A model generated the notes under the pieces. The model was given only the letters and a program-made list of their open reading frames with translations, did not search any database and had not been told where the DNA came from. Below, in pieces: positions 16,495-22,812 of a DNA stretch of 28,130 nt. The stretch covers positions 1 through 28,130 of the forward strand of contig CBFIGE010000020.1 in assembly GCA_965662045.1 (NCBI GenBank), read 5' to 3'. The translations under genes were made by a program, and so were the position numbers. Each line of letters opens with the position of its first letter. The first letter of the stretch is position 1. The DNA is from UBA3478 sp965662045. Its GTDB lineage: Bacteria; Bacteroidota; Bacteroidia; Flavobacteriales; Flavobacteriaceae.

Positions 16495-17649
16495 CTAAAA
16501 CCCCTTAACAACCCTACTCAAAAAAGCTTTTATAAAAGGCCATGGTTTTGGTGCAGACATTATCATTACGTCTTCAACAAAGGAGGTTTTTTCTTCCAAA
16601 AATTTTAGAATAAGAGGTGCCTTTCTTCGCTTGAATAAAGAGGTGAAAATTGCCGCACCTTTTTCGTTGGATCGGTATAAAATATCCAGTAGAAGCATAT
16701 CATAAATCCAAAATTTTCCAGCAGAATAAAAGTCTTTTATATCTTTTTCTCTGCTTAAAAACAGGGCTAATGCTTTTGCTTTTTCTTGAGAAGACTTAAA
16801 GGTATATCCCGTACTAGCTTTGGTCCAACCACCGGCCATACCAATTGGCATAATTTTAGAAGTAGTCTTTTTCCAAAGGGGATAGCAACACATCGGTATA
16901 TTACCGCTTTCCATCTGAAAGACCTTGTAAGGTTTAAGTGTCATCTCTTTGAGATAGCTAACTATTTCATCTTCGTACTCCTTTTTTGCAAGGGGTTCTG
17001 CAGAGAACAAGGTGTACTCTACTAGCGCCTTATTTTTCGAAAATGGGAGTACGTACATAAAGCGTGTGTTGCCTCTTTGTTCGACCGTAAAATCCATAAA
17101 CTTCGGAGTGAGCTCATCAAAAACATCCTCTTCAGTCTCTACAAACCAACCAATAAAATGCTGTTGTAAGACTGGGTATTTAGTTTGGCTTTTTAATTCT
17201 GGATAATTAAATCTTGAATCGAATACGAGCTTAGTTTGATAGACGTTTTGCGATTGACAATGAATCGTAACCCCCTGTTCAGTCTCTATACAATCTTGCA
17301 CTTCTTCATGACGAATGAAAATGTTTTTGTGCTTGAGAAATTCAGCGTCAAAATGATTATGAAAAACCGTGCCTTCAATCGTCTTATAGCGATAAGGATG
17401 CATTCGATGCAAATAACTCTTTTGTTTATAGGCAACCTCAAATTGGGACCATTCATGCAGTAACAAATGATCGAGTTCACCTTCACCTCTTTCCCAATAA
17501 CTCCAAGTTCGATCAAGTCTTTGGTCATCACCACGATCTAAAATCAGGATTCGCTTTTGACTAAAGAAAGGAATTTTGGTCATTTCACAGGCTAAAAGAG
17601 TACCTGCCGCACCTGCACCTATAATTGTATAATCAAATTGTTCTTGCAC
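16495..17649 (-). CDS. crtY: Lycopene cyclase (CrtY family)
   Basis: A flavoprotein of about 384 residues that closes the beta-ionone rings of lycopene, giving beta-carotene at the membrane. The N-terminal dinucleotide-binding motif is DYTIIGAGAAGTLLACEM. The family signature DRTWSYWERGEGELD follows near residue 50. Downstream, MPIGMAGGWTKASTGYTF is the conserved Gly-rich segment of lycopene cyclases. There is no ATG near the start: the frame reaches a TTG at 17667, and a GTG at 17649 gives a more typical N-terminus, so I chose GTG; this is uncertain. It ends tail to tail with the prenyl synthase with no bases between the stops. Other carotenoid genes (crtB, crtI, crtZ) are not in the window. 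Confidence 0.9.
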   Translation of the reverse strand: MQEQFDYTIIGAGAAGTLLACEMTKIPFFSQKRILILDRGDDQRLDRTWSYWERGEGELDHLLLHEWSQFEVAYKQKSYLHRMHPYRYKTIEGTVFHNHFDAEFLKHKNIFIRHEEVQDCIETEQGVTIHCQSQNVYQTKLVFDSRFNYPELKSQTKYPVLQQHFIGWFVETEEDVFDELTPKFMDFTVEQRGNTRFMYVLPFSKNKALVEYTLFSAEPLAKKEYEDEIVSYLKEMTLKPYKVFQMESGNIPMCCYPLWKKTTSKIMPIGMAGGWTKASTGYTFKSSQEKAKALALFLSREKDIKDFYSAGKFWIYDMLLLDILYRSNEKGAAIFTSLFKRRKAPLILKFLEEKTSFVEDVMIMSAPKPWPFIKAFLSRVVKGF

Positions 17650-17697
17650 TGTTGTAAATATACACAAAGGACTATTGATTATTTTGAAATATCTTTT

Positions 17698-17713
17698 TTT
17701 AGATTCATCTAAA
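17698..17713. promoter_or_regulatory. Candidate DtxR-type operator upstream of the metal regulator
   Basis: TTTAGATTCATCTAAA is a perfect inverted repeat (7-base arms, TC centre), 4 bases upstream of the -7 box. A site matching it at 12 of 16 bases sits at the feoA promoter. The half-site resembles the TTAGG half-site known for DtxR/IdeR. Confidence 0.55.
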
Positions 17714-17717
17714 TTTA

Positions 17718-17725
17718 TATTTTTG
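17718..17725 (+). promoter_or_regulatory. Candidate -7 promoter box for the metal regulator
   Basis: TATTTTTG (TAnnTTTG) 13 bases before the ATG at 17739. The palindrome at 17698-17713 lies between the expected -33 and -7 elements. Confidence 0.4.
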
Positions 17726-17738
17726 TTAAAAAAAATAA

Positions 17739-18395
17739 ATGCTTAGTCGTAGCGAAGAAAATTACCTCAAAGCAATATTTCATTTGAGAATAGATAAAAA
17801 CACCGCAGTATCAACTACTGAATTGGCAGAACACCTCAATACCAAACCCTCTTCTGTCACCGATATGCTGCAACGACTCAATAGCAACAAATGGGTGGAC
17901 TATCGCAAATACAAAGGGGTAATTCTAAGTCGAAATGGTGAACAAGCTGCATTAAAAATAATTCGTAAACACCGTTTGTGGGAAGTCTTTTTGGTAAAGC
18001 ATCTAAACTTTAGTTGGGATGAGGTTCACGAAGTAGCTGAGCAATTAGAGCACATTCAAAGTGAACAACTTACTTCTTCTTTAGATCAGTTTTTAAATTT
18101 TCCCAAATACGATCCTCACGGAGATCCCATTCCTGATGCAACACTTCAGCTCTCGAGAAGAACCAAAAAACTCTTGAGCCATTTTAAACGAGAACAATGC
18201 GGGGTTTGTATTGGCGTTAAAGACAGTTCCGCTGATTTTCTCAAAGTTCTTGACCGTCTATCGATTTCTTTAGGCAGTGAAATACAAATCATTGATATTG
18301 AAGAATTCGACCAAAGCATGAGGATTGCGGTCGACGGTCAACAAAAATATATCTCTACTAAAATCGCTTCTAACCTTTACTTAAATCCAGTATAA
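17739..18395 (+). CDS. Metal-dependent transcriptional regulator, DtxR/MntR family
   Basis: A 218-residue repressor. The N-terminal winged helix begins MLSRSEENYLKAIFHL and continues with TTELAEHLNTKPSSVTDMLQ (recognition helix), the classic DtxR/MntR pattern. The dimerisation and metal-binding region includes HRLWEVFLVKHLNFSWDEVH and HGDPIPD, carrying the His, Glu and Asp ligands. The last 70 residues form a FeoA-like SH3 domain (VLDRLSISLGSEIQIIDIEE). It is fused in operon to a ZIP transporter by a TAATG overlap, so it senses Fe, Mn or possibly Zn. Whether iron or manganese is the effector cannot be told by eye. A perfect palindrome overlaps its promoter, suggesting autoregulation. Confidence 0.93.
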   Translation: MLSRSEENYLKAIFHLRIDKNTAVSTTELAEHLNTKPSSVTDMLQRLNSNKWVDYRKYKGVILSRNGEQAALKIIRKHRLWEVFLVKHLNFSWDEVHEVAEQLEHIQSEQLTSSLDQFLNFPKYDPHGDPIPDATLQLSRRTKKLLSHFKREQCGVCIGVKDSSADFLKVLDRLSISLGSEIQIIDIEEFDQSMRIAVDGQQKYISTKIASNLYLNPV

Positions 18396-19216
18396 TGAAT
18401 GAAATAGTAACTTATTTTGAATCTCTCAATCCCGTTTATGCGGCATTTTTAGCCACCTTATTCACTTGGGGATTAACTGCAGCTGGCGCTGCCTTGGTTT
18501 TTCTCTTTAAGAGTATGAATCGAGCAGTATTAGATGGAATGCTCGGCTTTACTGGAGGTGTAATGGTCGCTGCGAGCTTTTGGTCCTTACTCGCCCCTGG
18601 AATTGAAATGAGTAAAGGTGAAGGTTTTGTAAAAGTGATTCCTGCTGCTGTTGGATTTTTGTTGGGGGCCATCTTTATTTTTTTACTCGATAAAGTACTA
18701 CCGCATCTGCATATCAACTTCAAAGAATCTGAAAAGGAAGGTATTAAAACACCCTGGCATCGCACTACATTATTGACACTTGCTATTACGCTACACAACA
18801 TTCCTGAAGGACTTGCTGTGGGGGTGTTATTTGGGGGTGCGGCTGCAGGTTTTGAGGGAGCCTCAATAGGTGCGGCTGTTGCACTTGCTCTCGGTATTGG
18901 ATTACAAAATTTCCCTGAAGGGTTTGCAGTCGCTATGCCACTTCGAAGAAGCGGTCTTTCGCGCACCAAAAGCTTTTTATACGGACAATCTTCTGCGATA
19001 GTTGAACCGATAGCTGCTGTTTTAGGAGCTTGGGCGGTGCTGACTTTCGAGCCTATTTTACCTTATGCCTTAAGTTTTGCTGCAGGCGCCATGATTTTTG
19101 TAGTTGTTGAAGAGGTCATTCCGGAAACCCAGCGTGACAAATACACCGATATAGCCTCTATGGGGTTCATCGGAGGGTTTATAGTAATGATGTGTTTAGA
19201 CGTAGCCTTAGGCTAA
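18395..19216 (+). CDS. ZIP family metal transporter
   Basis: A 273-residue inner-membrane protein with about eight transmembrane segments that imports divalent metals (Zn, Mn, Fe). The metal-site motifs are HNIPEGLAVGV (H134, N135, E138 in the fourth helix) and QNFPEGFAVAMPL (N172, E175 in the fifth helix), as in the GufA/ZupT subgroup. Between helices 3 and 4 is a loop with HLHINFKESEKEG. The start codon shares one base with the stop of the DtxR-type regulator, so the two are translated together and the regulator probably controls this uptake system. It overlaps the next convergent gene by 4 bases. Confidence 0.92.
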   Translation: MNEIVTYFESLNPVYAAFLATLFTWGLTAAGAALVFLFKSMNRAVLDGMLGFTGGVMVAASFWSLLAPGIEMSKGEGFVKVIPAAVGFLLGAIFIFLLDKVLPHLHINFKESEKEGIKTPWHRTTLLTLAITLHNIPEGLAVGVLFGGAAAGFEGASIGAAVALALGIGLQNFPEGFAVAMPLRRSGLSRTKSFLYGQSSAIVEPIAAVLGAWAVLTFEPILPYALSFAAGAMIFVVVEEVIPETQRDKYTDIASMGFIGGFIVMMCLDVALG

Positions 19217-19704
19217 GGCGATTGAGGTATACGCTGCATGAGCTCTTCGAATTCAAGTCTGTACTCGTATTGTAAATCTTCATGTAATTTGACAATACTC
19301 TTTTCGGCGAGCAAGAGTTGTCTAAATGCTATTTTTTGAATAACCCTGTCTGTAATAAAAGTTTTAGATTCAGCCAATATAGCAACATAAGCCAAGAGCA
19401 AGCGCACTTCAACTTCTTTGTCGGCTGCGTATTTGATGTATTTTTTAAGCATGCGCAGAATACGCCTACATCCCTTTCTTTTGTAGTATGCCGTTTTTAA
19501 TCGGTAATTTTCAAATTCGTTCTTGATTTCTAAGGAGATTTCATAAACATAAGCATCTAAATCATCTGCTTCAAAAAGCAAGAAAGTCAATAGTTCTTTG
19601 TTTTCTTTTTTGAACTTAACTATTCGAAGTAAAAGTCTTGTAAGCTCTTCTCTACCTAGTGTGCTTAACGTGTCTTTGAGTTGTTTTATCGAGGCTGTAT
19701 CCAT
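19213..19704 (-). CDS. Conserved-looking helical protein of unknown function
   Basis: This 163-residue protein has no signal peptide or membrane segment. It is rich in Leu, Lys and Glu and looks entirely alpha-helical; charged stretches such as KQLKDTLSTLGREELTRLLL at the start and YKRKGCRRILRMLKKYIKYA in the middle suggest a helical-repeat or RNA/protein-binding scaffold. I do not recognise the family and assign no function. The reading frame is coherent and has only a 4-base overlap with the convergent ZIP gene, so it is likely real. The upstream region contains a 10-base direct repeat. Confidence 0.7.
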   Translation of the reverse strand: MDTASIKQLKDTLSTLGREELTRLLLRIVKFKKENKELLTFLLFEADDLDAYVYEISLEIKNEFENYRLKTAYYKRKGCRRILRMLKKYIKYAADKEVEVRLLLAYVAILAESKTFITDRVIQKIAFRQLLLAEKSIVKLHEDLQYEYRLEFEELMQRIPQSP

Positions 19705-19720
19705 TTTGTTTAAGGAAGCT

Positions 19721-19741
19721 GTGAATTTATCGTGAATTTAT
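19721..19741 (+). repeat. GTGAATTTAT direct repeat, 11-base period
   Basis: GTGAATTTAT occurs at 19721-19730 and 19732-19741, separated by one C. It lies in the 115-base divergent gap between the unknown helical gene and the S9 peptidase, and may bind a regulator. Confidence 0.5.
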
Positions 19742-19795
19742 GCCGTCAAACGATACCGTCTTTATTTTGTAAGAATAATACTTAATTTTCATTTC

Positions 19796-19803
19796 TATAT
19801 TTG
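19796..19803 (+). promoter_or_regulatory. Candidate -7 promoter box for the S9 peptidase operon
   Basis: TATATTTG matches TAnnTTTG, 16 bases before the ATG at 19820. The nearest upstream TTG (19767-19769) is about 26 bases away, longer than usual. Confidence 0.45.
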
Positions 19804-19819
19804 AATAAACCCAAAAATC

Positions 19820-21847
19820 ATGACAAAGAAGGTTCTTACTTTACTCCTTGTAACATTGCAGTTTACCTATGGTTTTCAAAAAGAATCATTACAACTCGAT
19901 GATATTTTTGAACTTCAGTATGCAAGCGATCCACAAATTTCTCCAGATGGAAGATACGTAGTCTATCGCAAAATGAGTCACGATAAAATGAATGACAGAG
20001 CAACCGGCTCTCTTTGGATCATGAAATCTGACGGTAGTGACCATCACAAACTCACTTCTAGAGAAAAGAGTGAATCTAGTGCTCGCTGGTCACCCTCAGG
20101 AGATCGTGTTGCGTTTATAAGCAGTACAGATCAGGGTAGCGAGGTTTTTATGTATTGGATGAAAAGTCAACAAAGCGCAAAGATCTCTCAACTTGATCAA
20201 GGCCCGTCGAGTCTAACCTGGACTCCTGATGGCAAACATCTAGCTTTTAGCATGTTTATACCGAGCCCAGCTCCGGTAATCGCAAAAATTCCAGCAAAAC
20301 CAAAGGGTGCTAAATGGGCGGCAACACCTAGAGTAACAGACCGTTTAAAACACGAAGCCGACGGAAGAGGATACATGAAACCTGGGTTTTCACATCTCTT
20401 TATCATGTCAGCAGAAGGTGGAGCACTTCGTCAATTGACAAGCGGAGATTACAATCACCGCGGGCAACTCAGTTTTTCTACTGATGCCAAACGCCTTTAC
20501 TTCTCTGCCAATAGAAATGACAACTGGGAATACGATTTTAGAAACTCTGAAATCTACAGCCTAAACATGGATAATTTGGAGATTACCGCGATTACAGACC
20601 GACAAGGGCCAGACCGAATGCCAAAGGTTTCTCCTGACTGTCAATACATCGCCTATTTAAGCTTTGAAGATAAAGTTCAAGCTCACCAGAGCATGAAATT
20701 ACATTTGATGAAATTAGACGGAACTGAAAAAATGGTACTTTCCGATGAGCTTGATTTAGACATCAAGAATATGTATTGGGATGCTAATGCAGGTGGTTTA
20801 TACCTGAGCTATGATGAAAATGGCAATGGAAAAATTGGCTATATCGATCTGAAGAAAAAATTTAGACCTCTCGCATCAAATGTAGGAGGAACAACTATAG
20901 GCAGACCATACGCAAGTGGATCTATGAGCGTTTCGAACCAAGGAACTGTAGTTTACACGCACAGCACTCCAGAGCGCCCTTCGGATTTGGCTATCAAGCG
21001 CAAAAACAATAAAGCACCTTACATTATTACAAAACTCAACGAAGACTTTTTTGCTAATCGAACCTTGGGGCAAGTTGAAGAAATCTGGTACAGCTCAAGT
21101 TTTGATCAAAGACCTATACAAGGTTGGATTGTTTATCCGCCCAATTACGATGCGTCAAAAAAATATCCCTTTATGGTAGAAAATCATGGAGGACCTATCT
21201 CAAACTACGGTGATCGTTTTTCATTTGAAATGCAATTGTACGCAGCTGCGGGATACATCGTGTTTTATCCAAACCCTAGAGGAAGTACGAGTTACGGAGA
21301 AGAGTTTGCCAATTTATTATATCACAATTATCCTGGTGAGGACTATATCGATGTTATGGACGGGGTTGATGCTTGTATCGCCAAAGGAATTGCCCATGAA
21401 GACCAACTCTTCGTAGCAGGTGGTAGTGCAGGTGGTATCATGTCAGCTTGGATGATAGGAAAAAATAATCGTTTCGAAGCGGCTGTTGTAGTTAAGCCTG
21501 TGGTAAATTGGATATCGAAAACGTTAGTGGCAGACAATTATTACGGTTACGCAAATACGAGATTTCCGGGTCAACCTTGGGAAAATTTTGAAGACTATTG
21601 GAATTTCTCTCCCTTATCTTTAGTGGAGAACATCAATACCCCAACTATGGTAATGGTAGGCATGAATGATCTTAGAACACCTCCAAGTGAATCTAAGCAA
21701 CTGTATCACGCTTTGAAACTCAGAAAAGTTGAAACGGTTTTGGTAGAAATTCCTGAGGCGAGTCACGGCATTGCGAATCGCCCGAGTAATCTTATGACCA
21801 AGATTGCGCATACCTTAGCGTGGTTTAATCGATATACCACTTTATGA
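19820..21847 (+). CDS. S9 family peptidase (prolyl oligopeptidase / DPP type), exported
   Basis: A 675-residue serine peptidase with a signal peptide (MTKKVLTLLLVTLQFTYGFQ), so periplasmic or surface-exposed. Residues about 35-390 form a TolB/PD40-type beta-propeller, seen in repeats such as ASDPQISPDGRYVVYRKMS and SLTWTPDGKHLAFSM. The C-terminal alpha/beta-hydrolase domain carries the nucleophile S536 in GGSAGGIMSAW, the acid D617 in VGMNDLRTP, and the histidine H649 in EASHGIANRP. It cleaves oligopeptides, probably in peptide scavenging; whether it acts after Pro or as an acylaminoacyl peptidase is not visible. Length and triad spacing are normal. It overlaps the next gene by an ATGA junction. 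Confidence 0.95.
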   Translation: MTKKVLTLLLVTLQFTYGFQKESLQLDDIFELQYASDPQISPDGRYVVYRKMSHDKMNDRATGSLWIMKSDGSDHHKLTSREKSESSARWSPSGDRVAFISSTDQGSEVFMYWMKSQQSAKISQLDQGPSSLTWTPDGKHLAFSMFIPSPAPVIAKIPAKPKGAKWAATPRVTDRLKHEADGRGYMKPGFSHLFIMSAEGGALRQLTSGDYNHRGQLSFSTDAKRLYFSANRNDNWEYDFRNSEIYSLNMDNLEITAITDRQGPDRMPKVSPDCQYIAYLSFEDKVQAHQSMKLHLMKLDGTEKMVLSDELDLDIKNMYWDANAGGLYLSYDENGNGKIGYIDLKKKFRPLASNVGGTTIGRPYASGSMSVSNQGTVVYTHSTPERPSDLAIKRKNNKAPYIITKLNEDFFANRTLGQVEEIWYSSSFDQRPIQGWIVYPPNYDASKKYPFMVENHGGPISNYGDRFSFEMQLYAAAGYIVFYPNPRGSTSYGEEFANLLYHNYPGEDYIDVMDGVDACIAKGIAHEDQLFVAGGSAGGIMSAWMIGKNNRFEAAVVVKPVVNWISKTLVADNYYGYANTRFPGQPWENFEDYWNFSPLSLVENINTPTMVMVGMNDLRTPPSESKQLYHALKLRKVETVLVEIPEASHGIANRPSNLMTKIAHTLAWFNRYTTL

Positions 21848-22269
21848 TCAGACGAGTACTCCCTCTAATTGCCTTTTTTACCTTTTGTTTTTCATCTTAC
21901 GCTCAGCACACCCTTCGTGTTGAAATAAGCGGAGCTAGGGACCTTATTGGTGAGATGAGTGTAGCGATATACAATCAAAAGGATGCTTTTTTAGATTTTA
22001 AAAAAGTCTATAAAGCCAAAACTCAAAAGGTATACAACGCTACAAATCTTTTGAGTTTTACCAATTTAGTACCAGGCGAGTATGCTATTGCCGTTTTTCA
22101 CGATGCCAATGCGAATCAAAAATTAGACAAGAATTTTTTAGGCATTCCCAAAGAGGCGCTTGGATTTTCTTTTGGAAAAATGAAAGCTTTTGGACCTCCT
22201 ACTTTTGAGGAGTGCAAATTTGTCTTAGATGAAAATAAAACAATAAAAATTGAGCTTAGTAAGTGGTGA
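21844..22269 (+). CDS. DUF2141 domain-containing exported protein
   Basis: A 141-residue protein with a signal peptide ending near SSYAQ. The mature part is the DUF2141 fold, recognised from LRVEISGARDLIGEMSVAIY, FTNLVPGEYAIAVFHDANAN, KLDKNFLGIPKEALGFS and the closing KFVLDENKTIKIEL. This immunoglobulin-like family is widespread in exported Bacteroidota proteins and has no settled function. Translation is coupled to the S9 peptidase by an ATGA overlap, so the two may act together at the envelope, though this is inference. The last 14 bases overlap the convergent plug-domain lipoprotein gene. Confidence 0.88.
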   Translation: MIRRVLPLIAFFTFCFSSYAQHTLRVEISGARDLIGEMSVAIYNQKDAFLDFKKVYKAKTQKVYNATNLLSFTNLVPGEYAIAVFHDANANQKLDKNFLGIPKEALGFSFGKMKAFGPPTFEECKFVLDENKTIKIELSKW

Positions 22270-22654
22270 TTTCTATGGCTCCGTTTCCACCTCTAGAGCC
22301 GTATTTTGAAGCCTCCGCTACTTTTACAACCTTAATAGATTTTACAGAGTTTGGGTCGATGAGTACACGTAAATCTCTAAAAGAATTTCCCACAATAAAT
22401 CCATTGACAACGTAAAGAGGCTCGAAACTTTTTTCTCCATTGAATGAATTGGCTGCAGCCATTAACACAGGAACACCTCTTGACATGAAAACTCCTGGTT
22501 TTTGACGCAAAAGATCCATAAGTGTCATAGAAGTTCTATTGCGATTATTGAGCTCTTCTCTCAATTCATTCGCAGCTGTTTTTGATGCTGAATTTGAACT
22601 CCCACAAGAGGCCGTCAATAGCATTAGAAAAAGTATTAAAAAATTCTGCTTCAT
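22256..22654 (-). CDS. Lipoprotein consisting of a lone TonB-receptor plug-like domain
   Basis: This 132-residue protein starts with a lipoprotein signal (MKQNFLILFLMLLTASC, lipidated C17). The rest resembles the plug domain of SusC/TonB-dependent receptors: TSMTLMDLLRQKPGV, PLYVVNGFIVG, LIDPNSVKSIKVVK and the end SKYGSRGGNGAIEITT. There is no beta-barrel after it; the gene stops right at the end of the plug. Such stand-alone plug proteins are known in Bacteroidota but their role is unclear. Here the ATG overlaps the stop of the Cys-rich Feo-associated gene in an ATGA junction, making it the last gene of the feo operon. A link to iron entry across the outer membrane is a guess. Confidence 0.8.
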   Translation of the reverse strand: MKQNFLILFLMLLTASCGSSNSASKTAANELREELNNRNRTSMTLMDLLRQKPGVFMSRGVPVLMAAANSFNGEKSFEPLYVVNGFIVGNSFRDLRVLIDPNSVKSIKVVKVAEASKYGSRGGNGAIEITTY

Positions 22655-22809
22655 TTAGAGCCGCATTTACAATCTGAAGATACGCAAGTGTGTGCCGATG
22701 ACTTCTTTGTTTTGTTCAAGGGTAATAAAGAATACTTTAATACTCCGAAATGCTTCAACAAATAAGCCAAAGAAATGAATAAACTGATTCCGACTAAAAC
22801 ATCTTGCAT
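22651..22809 (-). CDS. FeoB-associated Cys-rich membrane protein
   Basis: A 52-residue gene too short for common cutoffs. One N-terminal membrane helix (about residues 3-19, DVLVGISLFISLAYLLK) is followed by a linker and a C-terminal tail with three cysteines, TCVSSDCKCGSK (C42, C47, C49). This layout matches the small Cys-rich proteins often encoded right after feoB in Bacteroidota and Firmicutes, thought to play the role of FeoC. It starts 3 bases after the feoB stop and its stop overlaps the plug-lipoprotein start (ATGA). The cysteines may bind iron or an Fe-S cluster; this is inference. Confidence 0.85.
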   Translation of the reverse strand: MQDVLVGISLFISLAYLLKHFGVLKYSLLPLNKTKKSSAHTCVSSDCKCGSK

Positions 22810-22812
22810 GAC

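Noticed and set aside
18436..18969. 177-residue frame antisense to the ZIP transporter
   Set aside because: Low-complexity Pro/Ala/Ser-rich product, typical of the complement of a membrane-protein gene, with no start signals.
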